Below, in pieces: positions 1 through 9,030 of a stretch of DNA of 64,000 nucleotides; position 1 is the first letter of the stretch; each line of letters starts with the position of its first letter. The notes beneath the pieces are model-generated. The model worked only from the letters and a program-made list of their open reading frames with translations. It was not told where the DNA came from and searched no databases. The position numbers and the translations under genes were made by a program. The DNA is from Chloroflexota bacterium (GTDB lineage: Bacteria > Chloroflexota > Anaerolineae > Aggregatilineales > Phototrophicaceae), in assembly GCA_020161935.1 (NCBI GenBank), contig JAIUNI010000011.1, positions 124,001 through 188,000 on the forward strand, read 5' to 3'.

Positions 1-53
1 AACGCGGTCTTACCCCTGATATTCTTGACGAACTTCTCAAAGACGATGAATGA
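1..53 (+). CDS. 3' end of a small ORF, probable antitoxin partner of the PIN remnant (partial)
   Basis: The frame beginning at base 3 reads through to a TGA at 51-53 and ends in an acidic tail (ILDELLKDDE). Its stop overlaps the ATG of the following PIN-like ORF in an ATGAATGA arrangement typical of toxin-antitoxin pairs. Only 16 residues lie in the window, so the family cannot be identified; the antitoxin role is inferred from position only. Confidence 0.3.
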   Translation, partial: RGLTPDILDELLKDDE

Positions 54-153
54 ACCACGTTTTGTTTTTGACACGAATGTTTTGATTAGCGCTGCATTAC
101 TTCTTCGGGATATTCATATCCTTACGCCTCGTACATTCTTAAGTTCAACTTGA
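46..153 (+). pseudogene. PIN-domain (VapC-like) toxin remnant with internal deletion
   Basis: A 35-codon ORF starts with RFVFDTNVLISA, the N-terminal beta strand and first acidic residue typical of PIN ribonucleases. It passes directly to DIHILTPRTFL, which resembles the C-terminal strand and tail (ILTPxxFL) of the same family. Intact PIN proteins are about 130 residues, so roughly 100 central residues with the other catalytic acids are missing. The two ends are still in frame, which points to one internal deletion. The ORF overlaps the stop of the upstream ORF. It cannot encode an active nuclease. Confidence 0.55.
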
Positions 154-230
154 TCTCTGCATTCACCTTGGCGTTCTTGGCGATTTGTTTTACCTTTTCT
201 TGATACCCTTTGTGCCTTTGTGGTAAAAAT
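151..230. repeat. Family-1 intergenic repeat (CTCTG / CTTGGCG strings)
   Basis: The gap after the PIN remnant contains CCTTGGCGTTCTTGGCGAT and TTTGTGCCTTTGTGGTAAA. These are two sub-motifs of a repeat that recurs near 9225-9530, 11125-11200, 12925-13150, 14700-14905, 16483-16570 and 29461-29490. Confidence 0.6.
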
Positions 231-231
231 C

Positions 232-1497
232 TCACGGGTTTTGCACTTCAATACCCGTAACGTGCTGCGGTCGGTTCCTGAAAATCAGCACCACCGTTAT
301 AGCCGTAAGCATCACCCCCGCCGCCACCACCTGCATAATCAACTGGAAACCGTGTTCCGCCTGTAAAAAGCCGCTGATGGTCGTCGCGTTGAACCAGCCG
401 ATGTTCCACACCACCAAGCCGATGCCGCTTGCCATGTTGTGGGCATGGGGCGGCAGGGTGGACATCACCAGCGGCTGAAACAACGGCTGCATCGTGTTCC
501 GCGCCGAGGTGGCGATCACATAGGCCACGATACTGAGGCCGAGGGTTGGCGCGATACTCAGCCCGAAGAACGCGACTGCCGCCACGCTGAGGGTGATGAA
601 CAACGCCTCCGCCCGTCCATAGCGCTTATCCAGCACCGGATTAACCAGTGGGATGATGCCCATGCCGATCCAACCGATGCCTAAGATCGTGCCGACAATT
701 TCATCGCTGACATGGAACGTATTCCGAAAGAACAGGTTGTAAAACGGGAAGGTCAGCCCACCCGTGAAGCCGAAGAAGTACATGGGTATCGCGAAGAGCA
801 GCAGTGTTCGCCACGGCATCTCGCGCAGATTAACCCTGCCAATGTTGACGTTCGTCCCCGATGTCCGCTGCTCTTGGACCCACATCAGCGGTAACAAGCA
901 GGTCAGCGTCACGATCACCCCGACCGCCAACGCACCCCGATAGGCGGCTGAACTCTGCGCCGCCTGCTGAAGATCGCCTGCGCCCCTGACCCCCAAGCTC
1001 ACCATCAGCGCTGGCAAAAAGCCGCCGATGAAGCTGCCGACGGCGGTGGCGATCATCGTAATGATGTTGTGGTACGAAAAGAGAAAAGGTTGCTCATCGC
1101 GCTTCACCAACCCGCCGATGAAGGGGTTAATCGCTACCTGCTGCGCTCCGTAAAACACGCCCAATAGAAAGCGGCTGAGTCCGAGAATCGGCAGATCAGG
1201 CCACAGCAGCGGCATCAACATCGCCGCGCCGATGCCAACCGTCGCGTACAGGATGACGCGGTACGCACCCAAACGGCTGGCGACCAACCCCGCCGGAATG
1301 CTGATGAGCAAACCACTGATGCGCGGAAAGGATTGCAGCACGCCGATGGTTTCCGGCGAATGCCCCAAGCTGGTGAAGTAAAAATTCAAGATGACATCCG
1401 TGATGCCGAACAACCCGATTTGCAGAATCGAACTATACAGCATAAACAGCGACACTTGTCGGTTGGCTACAGGCTTGAATAACCGGATTGCGCTCAT
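232..1497 (-). CDS. MFS transporter
   Basis: A 421-residue integral membrane protein with about twelve hydrophobic segments. Two halves are separated by a hydrophilic stretch near residues 210-230, the usual layout of the major facilitator superfamily. Loop motifs such as GLVASRLGAYR after TM2 resemble the MFS signature GxxxDRxGxR. The ATG at 1497 is preferred over the TTG three codons upstream. It is the last gene of a minus-strand run: its start lies 14 bases after the stop of the neighbouring GSSQ protein gene. Substrate is unknown; co-transcription with an acyltransferase cluster might suggest export of a modified product, but that is inference. Confidence 0.8.
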   Translation of the reverse strand: MSAIRLFKPVANRQVSLFMLYSSILQIGLFGITDVILNFYFTSLGHSPETIGVLQSFPRISGLLISIPAGLVASRLGAYRVILYATVGIGAAMLMPLLWPDLPILGLSRFLLGVFYGAQQVAINPFIGGLVKRDEQPFLFSYHNIITMIATAVGSFIGGFLPALMVSLGVRGAGDLQQAAQSSAAYRGALAVGVIVTLTCLLPLMWVQEQRTSGTNVNIGRVNLREMPWRTLLLFAIPMYFFGFTGGLTFPFYNLFFRNTFHVSDEIVGTILGIGWIGMGIIPLVNPVLDKRYGRAEALFITLSVAAVAFFGLSIAPTLGLSIVAYVIATSARNTMQPLFQPLVMSTLPPHAHNMASGIGLVVWNIGWFNATTISGFLQAEHGFQLIMQVVAAGVMLTAITVVLIFRNRPQHVTGIEVQNP

Positions 1498-1511
1498 AAA
1501 AACCAAACGTC

Positions 1512-2579
1512 TTATTGAGGCGTGATGACCGCACAGGTGGCATCACTTGTTATCGGTACACCATAGAATACGCTGGCGTACACGTCTGCCACCATGCGCG
1601 AAAAGCGTTCTGCGCCTTGTGTGTTTAGGTGGTTAAGGTTGTAAAAAGAGGAGTCACCGAGTAATGCCTGACAATCTGGTGTGTTGAAATCCCAGATGTC
1701 TAAACCGGCCACTCGCAAAGTGGTTTGATAATCCTTTTCAGTTTCAGACGCAATATAATCATAGGCTAACGGGTGAATAGGCATATTCAGCAGAACGCAT
1801 TGTACCCCGCTGTTCCTGCACGTGACTCCAATATCAGCCACAAGTTGACGTACAGCATCTGTTGCCGTAAATGGCGCAAAGCCAACTTGAATCGTAATTG
1901 GGTCACGATCAGCGATTTTTGGCTCATTGTAAAATCCGAGGTCATCAACTGAATTGGGAGGATATTCAAGCTGGTTAATTCTGCGTGTTCCTGTTAACCA
2001 TTCGCGGAAATTATCCCGGTATCGTACCCAATTGGAATGCTCCAATAACCAGAGTAACAGACTGCGCTCGAAGGATGATTCCCGCGATATGGCATACCCA
2101 AATGCTTTATTCCGAAAATCTTCTACTGTGTGTCCGTTGAGTAGCGAAGGTAATAAGGCTTGCATCTCTATACCATAAATGATGCGTTGAGGATGATGGG
2201 TAAGGATAAAGTTGCGTATAAGGTCATGTTGAATAGTGATGACACCACCCCACACTGTTATATCAACTGAATTCACCGTCGTCCCAGAAATAGCCTTTAT
2301 GCGATCATTAAAGATATGCGGTGATAATCCGCTGTAAATTTGTGAACTGCCGGTAAAGACAATCGGCTCAATTCCTTCTGCGGCAAAATCCCATAATTTT
2401 TCCACCCCTTGCACATTTTGAAAACGCAAGATGAACGGCGGCTCAATCGTTATCAGCGGCAGCAAACGACCGAGTAACCAATCACCCGCTACGAATGTCA
2501 CCACAACCAGCGCCACCAACAGGGCTAAATGGCGAAGGTTTCTTGGGGATTCAAAATCCTGCATAAATAAGCGACGCAT
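1512..2579 (-). CDS. DltD/AlgX-like GSSQ-motif envelope protein, paralogue 1
   Basis: A 355-residue protein with an N-terminal cytoplasmic stub (MRRLFMQDF), one transmembrane anchor and an outer globular domain. The domain begins with IVFTGSSQ, occupying the place of the SGNH nucleophile block. It ends with FYNLNHLNTQGAERF, resembling the DxxH block of DltD and alginate-acetylation proteins. Such proteins work with MBOAT acyltransferases to transfer acyl groups to cell-wall or exopolysaccharide substrates. It is third of three tandem paralogues downstream of an MBOAT gene. Its C-terminal coding sequence is nearly identical in DNA to that of paralogue 2. The ATG at 2579 is chosen over an upstream TTG. 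Family assignment rests on motif and context, not on a search. Confidence 0.6.
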   Translation of the reverse strand: MRRLFMQDFESPRNLRHLALLVALVVVTFVAGDWLLGRLLPLITIEPPFILRFQNVQGVEKLWDFAAEGIEPIVFTGSSQIYSGLSPHIFNDRIKAISGTTVNSVDITVWGGVITIQHDLIRNFILTHHPQRIIYGIEMQALLPSLLNGHTVEDFRNKAFGYAISRESSFERSLLLWLLEHSNWVRYRDNFREWLTGTRRINQLEYPPNSVDDLGFYNEPKIADRDPITIQVGFAPFTATDAVRQLVADIGVTCRNSGVQCVLLNMPIHPLAYDYIASETEKDYQTTLRVAGLDIWDFNTPDCQALLGDSSFYNLNHLNTQGAERFSRMVADVYASVFYGVPITSDATCAVITPQ

Positions 2580-2612
2580 CGGTTCAATTTCCAGCAATTA
2601 GATATTTATGGA

Positions 2613-3686
2613 CTAGGGCGTGATGACCGCACAGGTGGCATCACTTGTTATCGGTACACCATAGAATACGCTGGCGTACACGTCTGCCAGGAACTGTGAA
2701 AATAGGGTTGCGCCAGCCGTGTTTAAATGGTTCAAATTGTAAAAAGCGGTATCACCCAACGCATGACGGCAAGCATCGTTATTAAAATCCCAAATCGGAA
2801 ATCCGGCTTCGTCTAAAACACGGTGATACAGGACTTCATCCGCAGGTGTAAGGTATTGATAGGCCAGCTCATGGAGTGGCATGTTAATCAGGATGCACTG
2901 CACTCCGTTTTGTTGACAGTCGGTTCGTATATCGTTTAAGTTTTGGCGCGCAGCAGGATCAACAGAAAAAGGTACGAACTGTGGTATAAAGATTGCTTCG
3001 CTGGGTGTAAATGTATTCGGGAAGGCTGCAAATCCCAAGTCGTCCACGTCGTCTCGTAGGATGACACCCTGCCTATCAATTTCACGCGAGCCGCTTATCC
3101 ATTCACGTAAATTATTCCGATACTTGACCCAATTGGAATGCTTCAACAGCCAGAGCAAGATTTCACGTTCAACTGGTTTTGCCTGTGATACGGCATAACC
3201 GAGATCCTGATTGCGAAAATCTTGTACTGGTAAAAATAATTGATCAGGCAGCACTTCTCGAACGGCACGCAGTTCAATACCATAGAAAATAATCCAGGGA
3301 TTATTGGGAATAATGATGTTTCGAATGAGATCGCGCTGCATTTCGACCACCGCACCGATGACGCTGGAATTGACCGACTGCACTTTTTCTCCGGTGATTG
3401 CCGTAATCCGGTCATCAAATGCATAGGGTGAAATACTCGTATACGTTTGTGAACTTCCTGTAAAAACAATCGGTTGGATACCTGCTTCGTTCATTCGCCA
3501 AAGGGCTTGCCACCCCGGCACATTGAAAGGTCGGAGGATCAGCGGCGGTTCAATGGTGATGAGGGGCAGCACCCGCCCCAGCAGCCAATCGCTCGTCACC
3601 AGTGCTGCACCGACGAATACCAGCAGCACGATAAGCTGTCGCAGCGTTCGTGGTGAGGTCGAGTCTTGAATAAACAAATGACGCAT
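2613..3686 (-). CDS. DltD/AlgX-like GSSQ-motif envelope protein, paralogue 2
   Basis: A 357-residue protein colinear with its two neighbours: MRHLFIQDS stub, single membrane helix, LLGRVLPLITIEPP junction, IVFTGSSQ block and C-terminal YNLNHLNTAGA block. The central part (residues about 100-270) has diverged strongly from the other copies, while its last ~25 residues (VYASVFYGVPITSDATC) match paralogue 1 almost exactly, also at DNA level. The start ATG at 3686 is preceded by GGAAG. It is probably membrane-anchored and extracytoplasmic, acting with the MBOAT protein; the acyl acceptor is unknown. Confidence 0.6.
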   Translation of the reverse strand: MRHLFIQDSTSPRTLRQLIVLLVFVGAALVTSDWLLGRVLPLITIEPPLILRPFNVPGWQALWRMNEAGIQPIVFTGSSQTYTSISPYAFDDRITAITGEKVQSVNSSVIGAVVEMQRDLIRNIIIPNNPWIIFYGIELRAVREVLPDQLFLPVQDFRNQDLGYAVSQAKPVEREILLWLLKHSNWVKYRNNLREWISGSREIDRQGVILRDDVDDLGFAAFPNTFTPSEAIFIPQFVPFSVDPAARQNLNDIRTDCQQNGVQCILINMPLHELAYQYLTPADEVLYHRVLDEAGFPIWDFNNDACRHALGDTAFYNLNHLNTAGATLFSQFLADVYASVFYGVPITSDATCAVITP

Positions 3687-3734
3687 GAGTTCAACTTCCA
3701 GCAATAGCTAGCCTATAACGCTAATCGTCTGCTT

Positions 3735-4802
3735 CTATGGGCTGAGGGCTGCACAGGTCGCATTCCCCTCGATTGGCATATCATAAAAAACGTGTGTATA
3801 GACTTCCGCCACCATCGGCGAAAGCACAGCCGCACCGAGTTCGTTCATATGGTTGAGGTTGTAAAACATATCCTCGCCGAATAGTACCCGGCATTCCGGC
3901 GTGTTGAAATCCCAGACCGGCAAGCCGGTTTGATGCAGCACCCGCTGATACTCTAATTCCGTTTCGGGCGGAATGATGTCATAAGCGGATGCGTGTAGGG
4001 GCATATTCAGGAGGAGACAAGGGATATTGTTTTGACGGCAAGCGCTCTCAATTTCCGCGAGAAGTTGGCGCGTTTCCGGCGTGTCATAATAGGTCGCATA
4101 ACCATTTTTGATCGGGTTTGGGTTAACGATCATTTCTGTTTGAGGCAGCCTGAAAAATCCAAGATCATCGGTTAAGATTGGCGCATAATCAAATTGGTTG
4201 ATGGTGCGTATACCGGTCATCCATTCACGGATGTTATCGCGGTACCGCATCCAATTGGAATGTTCCAACAGCCACAGCAGCACATCGCGCTCCAGTGTGG
4301 ATGTGCGGGATACTGCATAACCAAACGGCTTATTACGGAAATCTTCGACCGGATACCCATTTTGGAGTATGGGTGTCAGCGCTTGCATCTCAATCGCGTA
4401 AATGATGAGCTGCGGGTGTCGTGGAATGATGAAGTTTTGGATGATGTCATGCTGGATAGTGACAACACCGCCGCCAATCGTGATACTGAGCGATGATAAC
4501 GCACTTCCCGACAGGGTTTTGATGCGATCATTAAATAGTGCCGGTGAAATACCCGTGTAAAGCTGCGAACTCCCCGTAAAAACGATAGGCTGTATCCCTT
4601 CTTCAGCAAACGCCCACATCTTCTCAACCCCCGGCACATTTTGCAGGCGTAAGATGAACGGCGGCTCAATCGTGATGAGGGGCAGTACCCGTCCCAGCAG
4701 CCAATCGCTCGCCACCAGCGCGACCACGATCAATACCACAAGCAACCCAAGCTGCCCCAGCGTCCGTGGTGACTCAAAATCCTGCATAAATAAACGGCGC
4801 AT
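3735..4802 (-). CDS. DltD/AlgX-like GSSQ-motif envelope protein, paralogue 3
   Basis: A 355-residue paralogue with the same architecture: MRRLFMQDFESPR stub, transmembrane helix, IVFTGSSQ block near residues 75-82 and FYNLNHMN near the end. Its ATG at 4802 lies inside the 3' end of the MBOAT gene (29-base overlap) with GGAAG just upstream. The two genes are therefore likely translationally coupled, and this copy is the one most directly tied to the acyltransferase. Its C-terminus (MPIEGNATCAALSP) differs from the shared end of the other two copies, so it is probably the older or unconverted member. Confidence 0.62.
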   Translation of the reverse strand: MRRLFMQDFESPRTLGQLGLLVVLIVVALVASDWLLGRVLPLITIEPPFILRLQNVPGVEKMWAFAEEGIQPIVFTGSSQLYTGISPALFNDRIKTLSGSALSSLSITIGGGVVTIQHDIIQNFIIPRHPQLIIYAIEMQALTPILQNGYPVEDFRNKPFGYAVSRTSTLERDVLLWLLEHSNWMRYRDNIREWMTGIRTINQFDYAPILTDDLGFFRLPQTEMIVNPNPIKNGYATYYDTPETRQLLAEIESACRQNNIPCLLLNMPLHASAYDIIPPETELEYQRVLHQTGLPVWDFNTPECRVLFGEDMFYNLNHMNELGAAVLSPMVAEVYTHVFYDMPIEGNATCAALSP

Positions 4803-6213
4803 TGGTTTGGCTTCCAAAGATAAAGATGCCTAATAACAACAACAGGCAGAAAAGTACCCGCCAAAAAAGCCGGAGCTGCCACAACACCAGCGGATTATTT
4901 GTAAGCGCCTGTGGGATGTCGATCAGCAAGATCAGCCCGATTGGCACAAGCACCTTCACCCGCCATAACCCATTGATCTCATCGAATGGGTTGGATGAAA
5001 ACATCCGCTGGAAAAACACAATCGCCCCCGTCAGCGAGTCCATGCGGAAGAACACCCACGCCACACTGACCGCGACCAGCGTCACCGCAATCCCCACAAC
5101 GGCTTGCCCCCAGATGCGCCACTTGGGCGTGCCTTTCTTGGGTTTGGCCCGCGCCCGTGGGAAGAAGACGCGCTCGATGGATAAGTACAACCCGTGCAGC
5201 GCTCCCCACACCACGAACTTCAGCCCCGTTCCGTGCCACATGCCGCTGAGGGTCATCGACACCATGAAGGCGGTCACTTGGATCAGCAGCGCCCGTTGGT
5301 TGCCCCAGCGCCGCAGCAGCGAACGGCTCATCGGGTAGAAGATATAGTCGCGTATCCAACTCGAAAGGCTGACGTGCCACCGATCCCAGAACTCACCGGG
5401 CGATTTGGAAAAGTATGGCTGCCGGAAGTTTTGAACGACCGGCATTCCAAATCCCGTGCTAACCCCGATTGCTAGCAGGCTGTATCCGGCGAAGTCGGCG
5501 TAAATGCGGATGGTGTACAGGATAAACTCCGACCACGCAGTTCCAGCGGTCAGCTCTCCCAGCCCGCCCGCTGAGGTGGTCATGGTGCTGAACAGCGGGT
5601 CCGCAATCGCCACTTTGTAGAACAAACCCATGAAGATAAACGTCAGCCCATCGACCACGTTTTGCTGGCTGAACGGTCGTCCGGTTTTGAGGCTGTCGAT
5701 GAACACCTTCGGTCGCATAATCGGCCCCGCCACGATCTGCGGGAAGAACGCGATATACACGCCGAAGTCGATCAGGTTCCGCTCCGGTTCAACCTGTCCG
5801 TTGTACACATCGAATACGTACGCCAGCGCCCGAAAGCTGTAAAACGACAGGCCAAGCGGCAGCAGCAGGTTCACCACCCACGGTTCATTTGCCATACCCA
5901 GCTTGACCAGCACTGGACTCACGATGTCCGCCAACCCCGTTCCGTACTTGAACAGCGCCAGCGCCCCCACGTTGACGACGACCCCCGCCCACCAGTAGCC
6001 GCTGCGCCCCGGTGCGCCAGCCACCAACCGCCGCCCCAGCCAGAAGTTGAACAGCGTTAAGCCCGCCAGCAGCAAGACAAAACGCGGTTCAAGGTAAACG
6101 TAAATCGCGTAACTCGCCGCCAGCAGCAGTCCATTTTGCCACCTTCGCGGTACGAGGTAATACAGCACTAACACAACGGCCACGAACAGCCAGAACTCAA
6201 TTGATACGAACAT
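4774..6213 (-). CDS. MBOAT-family O-acyltransferase (AlgI/DltB-like)
   Basis: A 479-residue polytopic membrane protein. It shows the family landmarks in order: FFPQIVAGPIMRP near 158-170, FWDRWHVSLSSWIRDYIFYP near 277-296, the WHGTGLKFVVWGALHG block near 328-343 with the catalytic-type His in WHG and LHG, and a C-terminal hydrophobic pair. MBOAT proteins of this branch move an acyl group across the membrane to polysaccharide or teichoic-acid-like acceptors with DltD/AlgJ/AlgX partners. Three such partners follow directly. The ATG at 6213 is preferred over the GTG two codons earlier. First gene of the operon. Confidence 0.88.
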   Translation of the reverse strand: MFVSIEFWLFVAVVLVLYYLVPRRWQNGLLLAASYAIYVYLEPRFVLLLAGLTLFNFWLGRRLVAGAPGRSGYWWAGVVVNVGALALFKYGTGLADIVSPVLVKLGMANEPWVVNLLLPLGLSFYSFRALAYVFDVYNGQVEPERNLIDFGVYIAFFPQIVAGPIMRPKVFIDSLKTGRPFSQQNVVDGLTFIFMGLFYKVAIADPLFSTMTTSAGGLGELTAGTAWSEFILYTIRIYADFAGYSLLAIGVSTGFGMPVVQNFRQPYFSKSPGEFWDRWHVSLSSWIRDYIFYPMSRSLLRRWGNQRALLIQVTAFMVSMTLSGMWHGTGLKFVVWGALHGLYLSIERVFFPRARAKPKKGTPKWRIWGQAVVGIAVTLVAVSVAWVFFRMDSLTGAIVFFQRMFSSNPFDEINGLWRVKVLVPIGLILLIDIPQALTNNPLVLWQLRLFWRVLFCLLLLLGIFIFGSQTNAPFIYAGF

Positions 6214-6321
6214 CAGCACTGCCTATCATGAAATGGGATCACCACAAAGGCAGATGATAATCTACAGCGGGTGAATTAATCAATGTGTCCGCAGCCGGTT
6301 GGTCTGTTCACGCGCCCGCAT

Positions 6322-7569
6322 CTAATTGCCCACGCCCGGCATTTTCTTGCCGCTGATGAAGGTCATTTGCACATGGTCGAGCGCGGCGAGGTCGGCAATC
6401 GGGTCGCCGTCCACGACGATCACATCGGCTTCTTTGCCCGCTTCCAACGTGCCGAGCTTGCTTTCCAGCTTGCTCAACCGCGCGGCGACGATGGTAGCGC
6501 TCCGCAGCGCGGCGTAGTTATCCGGCACGACACCCACCTTGACCATGAATGCCAGTTCCGGCGAGACCACCTCATGCCCCACAACCGGACTACCCGCGTC
6601 TGTGCCGAAGGCGATTGGCACACCGGCGTTGGCGGCATCCACCAACCCTTGATAACGTTCCGGCTTGGCGATGGCCTTTTGCCGTTCCTCGATCTTCCAT
6701 TCCGGTATGTTGTACTGCCGCGCGACTTCGGCGTTGGCTTGCATCACCACCGGCGCGAAGGTCGTCACAATCGGGATTTTCTTGTCGAGCAAGATTTGGA
6801 TGGTTTCAGCATCCATCGAGCCGCCGTGTTCGACCACATCTACGCCAAACGTCGCCACACGCTTGATGACTTCGTTGAAAGTCGCGTGTGCGGTAATCGG
6901 TAAGCCGTTGCGGTGTGTCTCGTCGATCACCGCTTCCAGTTCCGCGTCCGTCATCTCGATCAAATCGTGGGAGGCCATAATCTTGATGAGGTCAGCGCCC
7001 CCTCGGACTTGTTCGCGCACCGCCCGCCGCATCTCGTCCGCGCCGCTGGCTTCGCGGCAGCACCAGTAGGTATGCCCGCCGGTTTGGATGATGGCCTCGC
7101 CGCACACCAGCAGTCGCGGGCCGGGGAAAATACCCTGTTCGACGGCTTGCTTGGCGGAAAGGTTCGTCTTGTTCATGCCGAGGTCGCGCACCAGTGTGAT
7201 ACCTGCCCTTAGGCTTTTAAGCATGTTCGCCGCGCTCTTGTAAGCGCTGATCTCTACCGGGTCGTCCATCGACTGCCGCGCGAGGTCATGCACACCGTCC
7301 CATGCCAGATGCGCGTGGGAATTAATCATCCCCGGCATCACCGTTTGCCCGCTCACGTCGATGACTTCCGCGCCGTCCACCGTGCCGAGGTCGCTGGCTT
7401 TACCGACGGCTTTGATCTTGCCTTTTTCAAATTCCACAAAGCCGTTTTCGATCACCTCATCACCCACGCAGGTGATGACCTTCGCGCCTTTGAGGATGCG
7501 GTGCGGCGAGGGCAGGTCGAATAACGGGCGAATAATCTTCTCGAAGCGCCACGGGGCTTGTTCGGGCAT
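6322..7569 (-). CDS. Imidazolonepropionase-like metal-dependent amidohydrolase
   Basis: A 415-residue protein of the amidohydrolase superfamily with a split N/C-terminal beta sandwich and a central TIM barrel. Metal-site residues are visible: HxH in SHAHLAW (85, 87), a lysine in GADLIKIMAS (196), His in TAHAT (228), His in VEHGG (248) and Asp in FGTDAGSP (324). This pattern matches the prolidase/imidazolonepropionase-like group that cleaves dipeptides, organophosphates or cyclic amides. It has no signal peptide. The neighbouring peptidases suggest an amide or peptide substrate, but none can be named. Confidence 0.85.
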   Translation of the reverse strand: MPEQAPWRFEKIIRPLFDLPSPHRILKGAKVITCVGDEVIENGFVEFEKGKIKAVGKASDLGTVDGAEVIDVSGQTVMPGMINSHAHLAWDGVHDLARQSMDDPVEISAYKSAANMLKSLRAGITLVRDLGMNKTNLSAKQAVEQGIFPGPRLLVCGEAIIQTGGHTYWCCREASGADEMRRAVREQVRGGADLIKIMASHDLIEMTDAELEAVIDETHRNGLPITAHATFNEVIKRVATFGVDVVEHGGSMDAETIQILLDKKIPIVTTFAPVVMQANAEVARQYNIPEWKIEERQKAIAKPERYQGLVDAANAGVPIAFGTDAGSPVVGHEVVSPELAFMVKVGVVPDNYAALRSATIVAARLSKLESKLGTLEAGKEADVIVVDGDPIADLAALDHVQMTFISGKKMPGVGN

Positions 7570-7605
7570 GGTGTAGCATCCTTATACTGAATAACGATAG
7601 GGTAA

Positions 7606-9006
7606 TTAGGTCCCATCTTTCAATGGGGGAATGAGAGAATTTGATTCAGGGAAAAGTTGGTAAACCGTCCCTTCGCTTTCAATCGCCCATCCAGTCGTGC
7701 CGTCGTCCAGCGTGATTTGCCACCACGCGCGGTTGTCCCGGCATTCAGGGCCACTCATAACCGTGAAAGTACCAACGGTTCCCGTTTGCTCACCGTCGAT
7801 TGCATCGAACAAAACACGCGGGCCTTGCATCGTTTCAAGCGCATGACCACGCGCTCCAATTTTCAGCCTCGACAATGCCGCACCGGGGCAGTGTTCACCC
7901 GCAAACGCTAAACGCGGGTCAGGTTCATTGGCAGGGGCGATAACGAAGGCGGTATTGCTGTTGCTTTCAAACTGCAAGTCGTCTTCCGTCACCTGAACCG
8001 GATTTTGGCTCAGGTCAACCGTAATACTGCCGCCCCACGTTCCATAATCATCGACATACGACACCCTGAAGCGGTATACGTCCGTTTCGCGCTGGTCGAG
8101 GACGAGCGTTTCCGGGAAATAGTTGTATTGTTGGGTCAGCAGTTGGCTGAGGTTTTGCGCGGCGAGTTTTTTGTCACCGTCGAACCGGGCGAGCATCAGC
8201 GTGCGCGACTCAGCTTGCGACTCATCATTCAGCCATTCCCCCCCCACACCCAAACTCCGGCTAATGACGGGATACGCTGCCCATGCTTCAAAAAAGTCGC
8301 TGTCAATAGGGTGTTCTTCGACAAATGCTTTGACGAAACTGCTGGCCTGCTCATCATCCGCTGTGTACTGCGCCAGCAGGCTGAAGTCGATTGCCGCTTC
8401 CTCAGCATGGCTTCCTATGTCTGCCAATACGTTCCCGCGCAAGTAGTACGAGAGTGGCTGGAAATAAGAGGTTTGGATCGCCGCGTTGTACTGGGCTAAT
8501 GCCTCGTCCGTTTCCCCTGCCGCTTCATAGGCTAAACCCGCGCTCAAGGGCAGCATCGGATGTAAATAATCATCGGTGGAGACCGCGTTAAAAGCATCTG
8601 CCGCCGCTTCATAACCCCCTGCTTGAAACGACTCCAATCCCTGCATGACGGCTGCCGTCACTTGCAGTTGAACTTCTTCCCCGCGCCACATGACGAAGTA
8701 GGAGAGATCGCTAAACACGGTCATGGTCGCCGCGTACAGGGCCGCTTCCGTCTCACAGTGAGCATCGGTACAGCCCGCTTGCAAGATTATAAACCCCCGC
8801 ATCTGGCACACCCCTATACTGCCGCCCGCATCCGTACAGGTTTCGTAGGCTGTGCAAGCCTCTCCATAATTCAGTTGGGTTGTCGCAGCAATCATCGGCT
8901 CGGCTTGGCTGCCACATCCCGTCGCCCAACCCTCGCTTTGGGCGGCAATTGGTTTTGGCAGCGCCAACAGAATTACGATGCACATCCATAACAGTCGGGA
9001 CATCAT
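7606..9006 (-). CDS. Secreted protein with TPR-like and SH3-like regions
   Basis: The protein of about 466 residues begins with a clear signal peptide (hydrophobic core LLWMCIVILLAL, ending PIAAQ). A helical segment (residues ~130-200, containing AGLAYEAAGETDEALAQYNAA) looks like one or two tetratricopeptide repeats. The C-terminal ~80 residues, containing ...WWQITLDDGTTGWAIESEG, resemble a bacterial SH3 domain. Many cysteines lie near the N-terminus (GCGSQ, CTAYETC, GCTDAHC), suggesting disulfides after export. An AGGAG site precedes three consecutive ATGs; 9006 gives 7-base spacing, 9009 is the alternative. Function unknown; probably binds a wall or extracellular ligand. Confidence 0.6.
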   Translation of the reverse strand: MMSRLLWMCIVILLALPKPIAAQSEGWATGCGSQAEPMIAATTQLNYGEACTAYETCTDAGGSIGVCQMRGFIILQAGCTDAHCETEAALYAATMTVFSDLSYFVMWRGEEVQLQVTAAVMQGLESFQAGGYEAAADAFNAVSTDDYLHPMLPLSAGLAYEAAGETDEALAQYNAAIQTSYFQPLSYYLRGNVLADIGSHAEEAAIDFSLLAQYTADDEQASSFVKAFVEEHPIDSDFFEAWAAYPVISRSLGVGGEWLNDESQAESRTLMLARFDGDKKLAAQNLSQLLTQQYNYFPETLVLDQRETDVYRFRVSYVDDYGTWGGSITVDLSQNPVQVTEDDLQFESNSNTAFVIAPANEPDPRLAFAGEHCPGAALSRLKIGARGHALETMQGPRVLFDAIDGEQTGTVGTFTVMSGPECRDNRAWWQITLDDGTTGWAIESEGTVYQLFPESNSLIPPLKDGT

Positions 9007-9030
9007 CATTTTGCTCCTAAAGGTACACAT

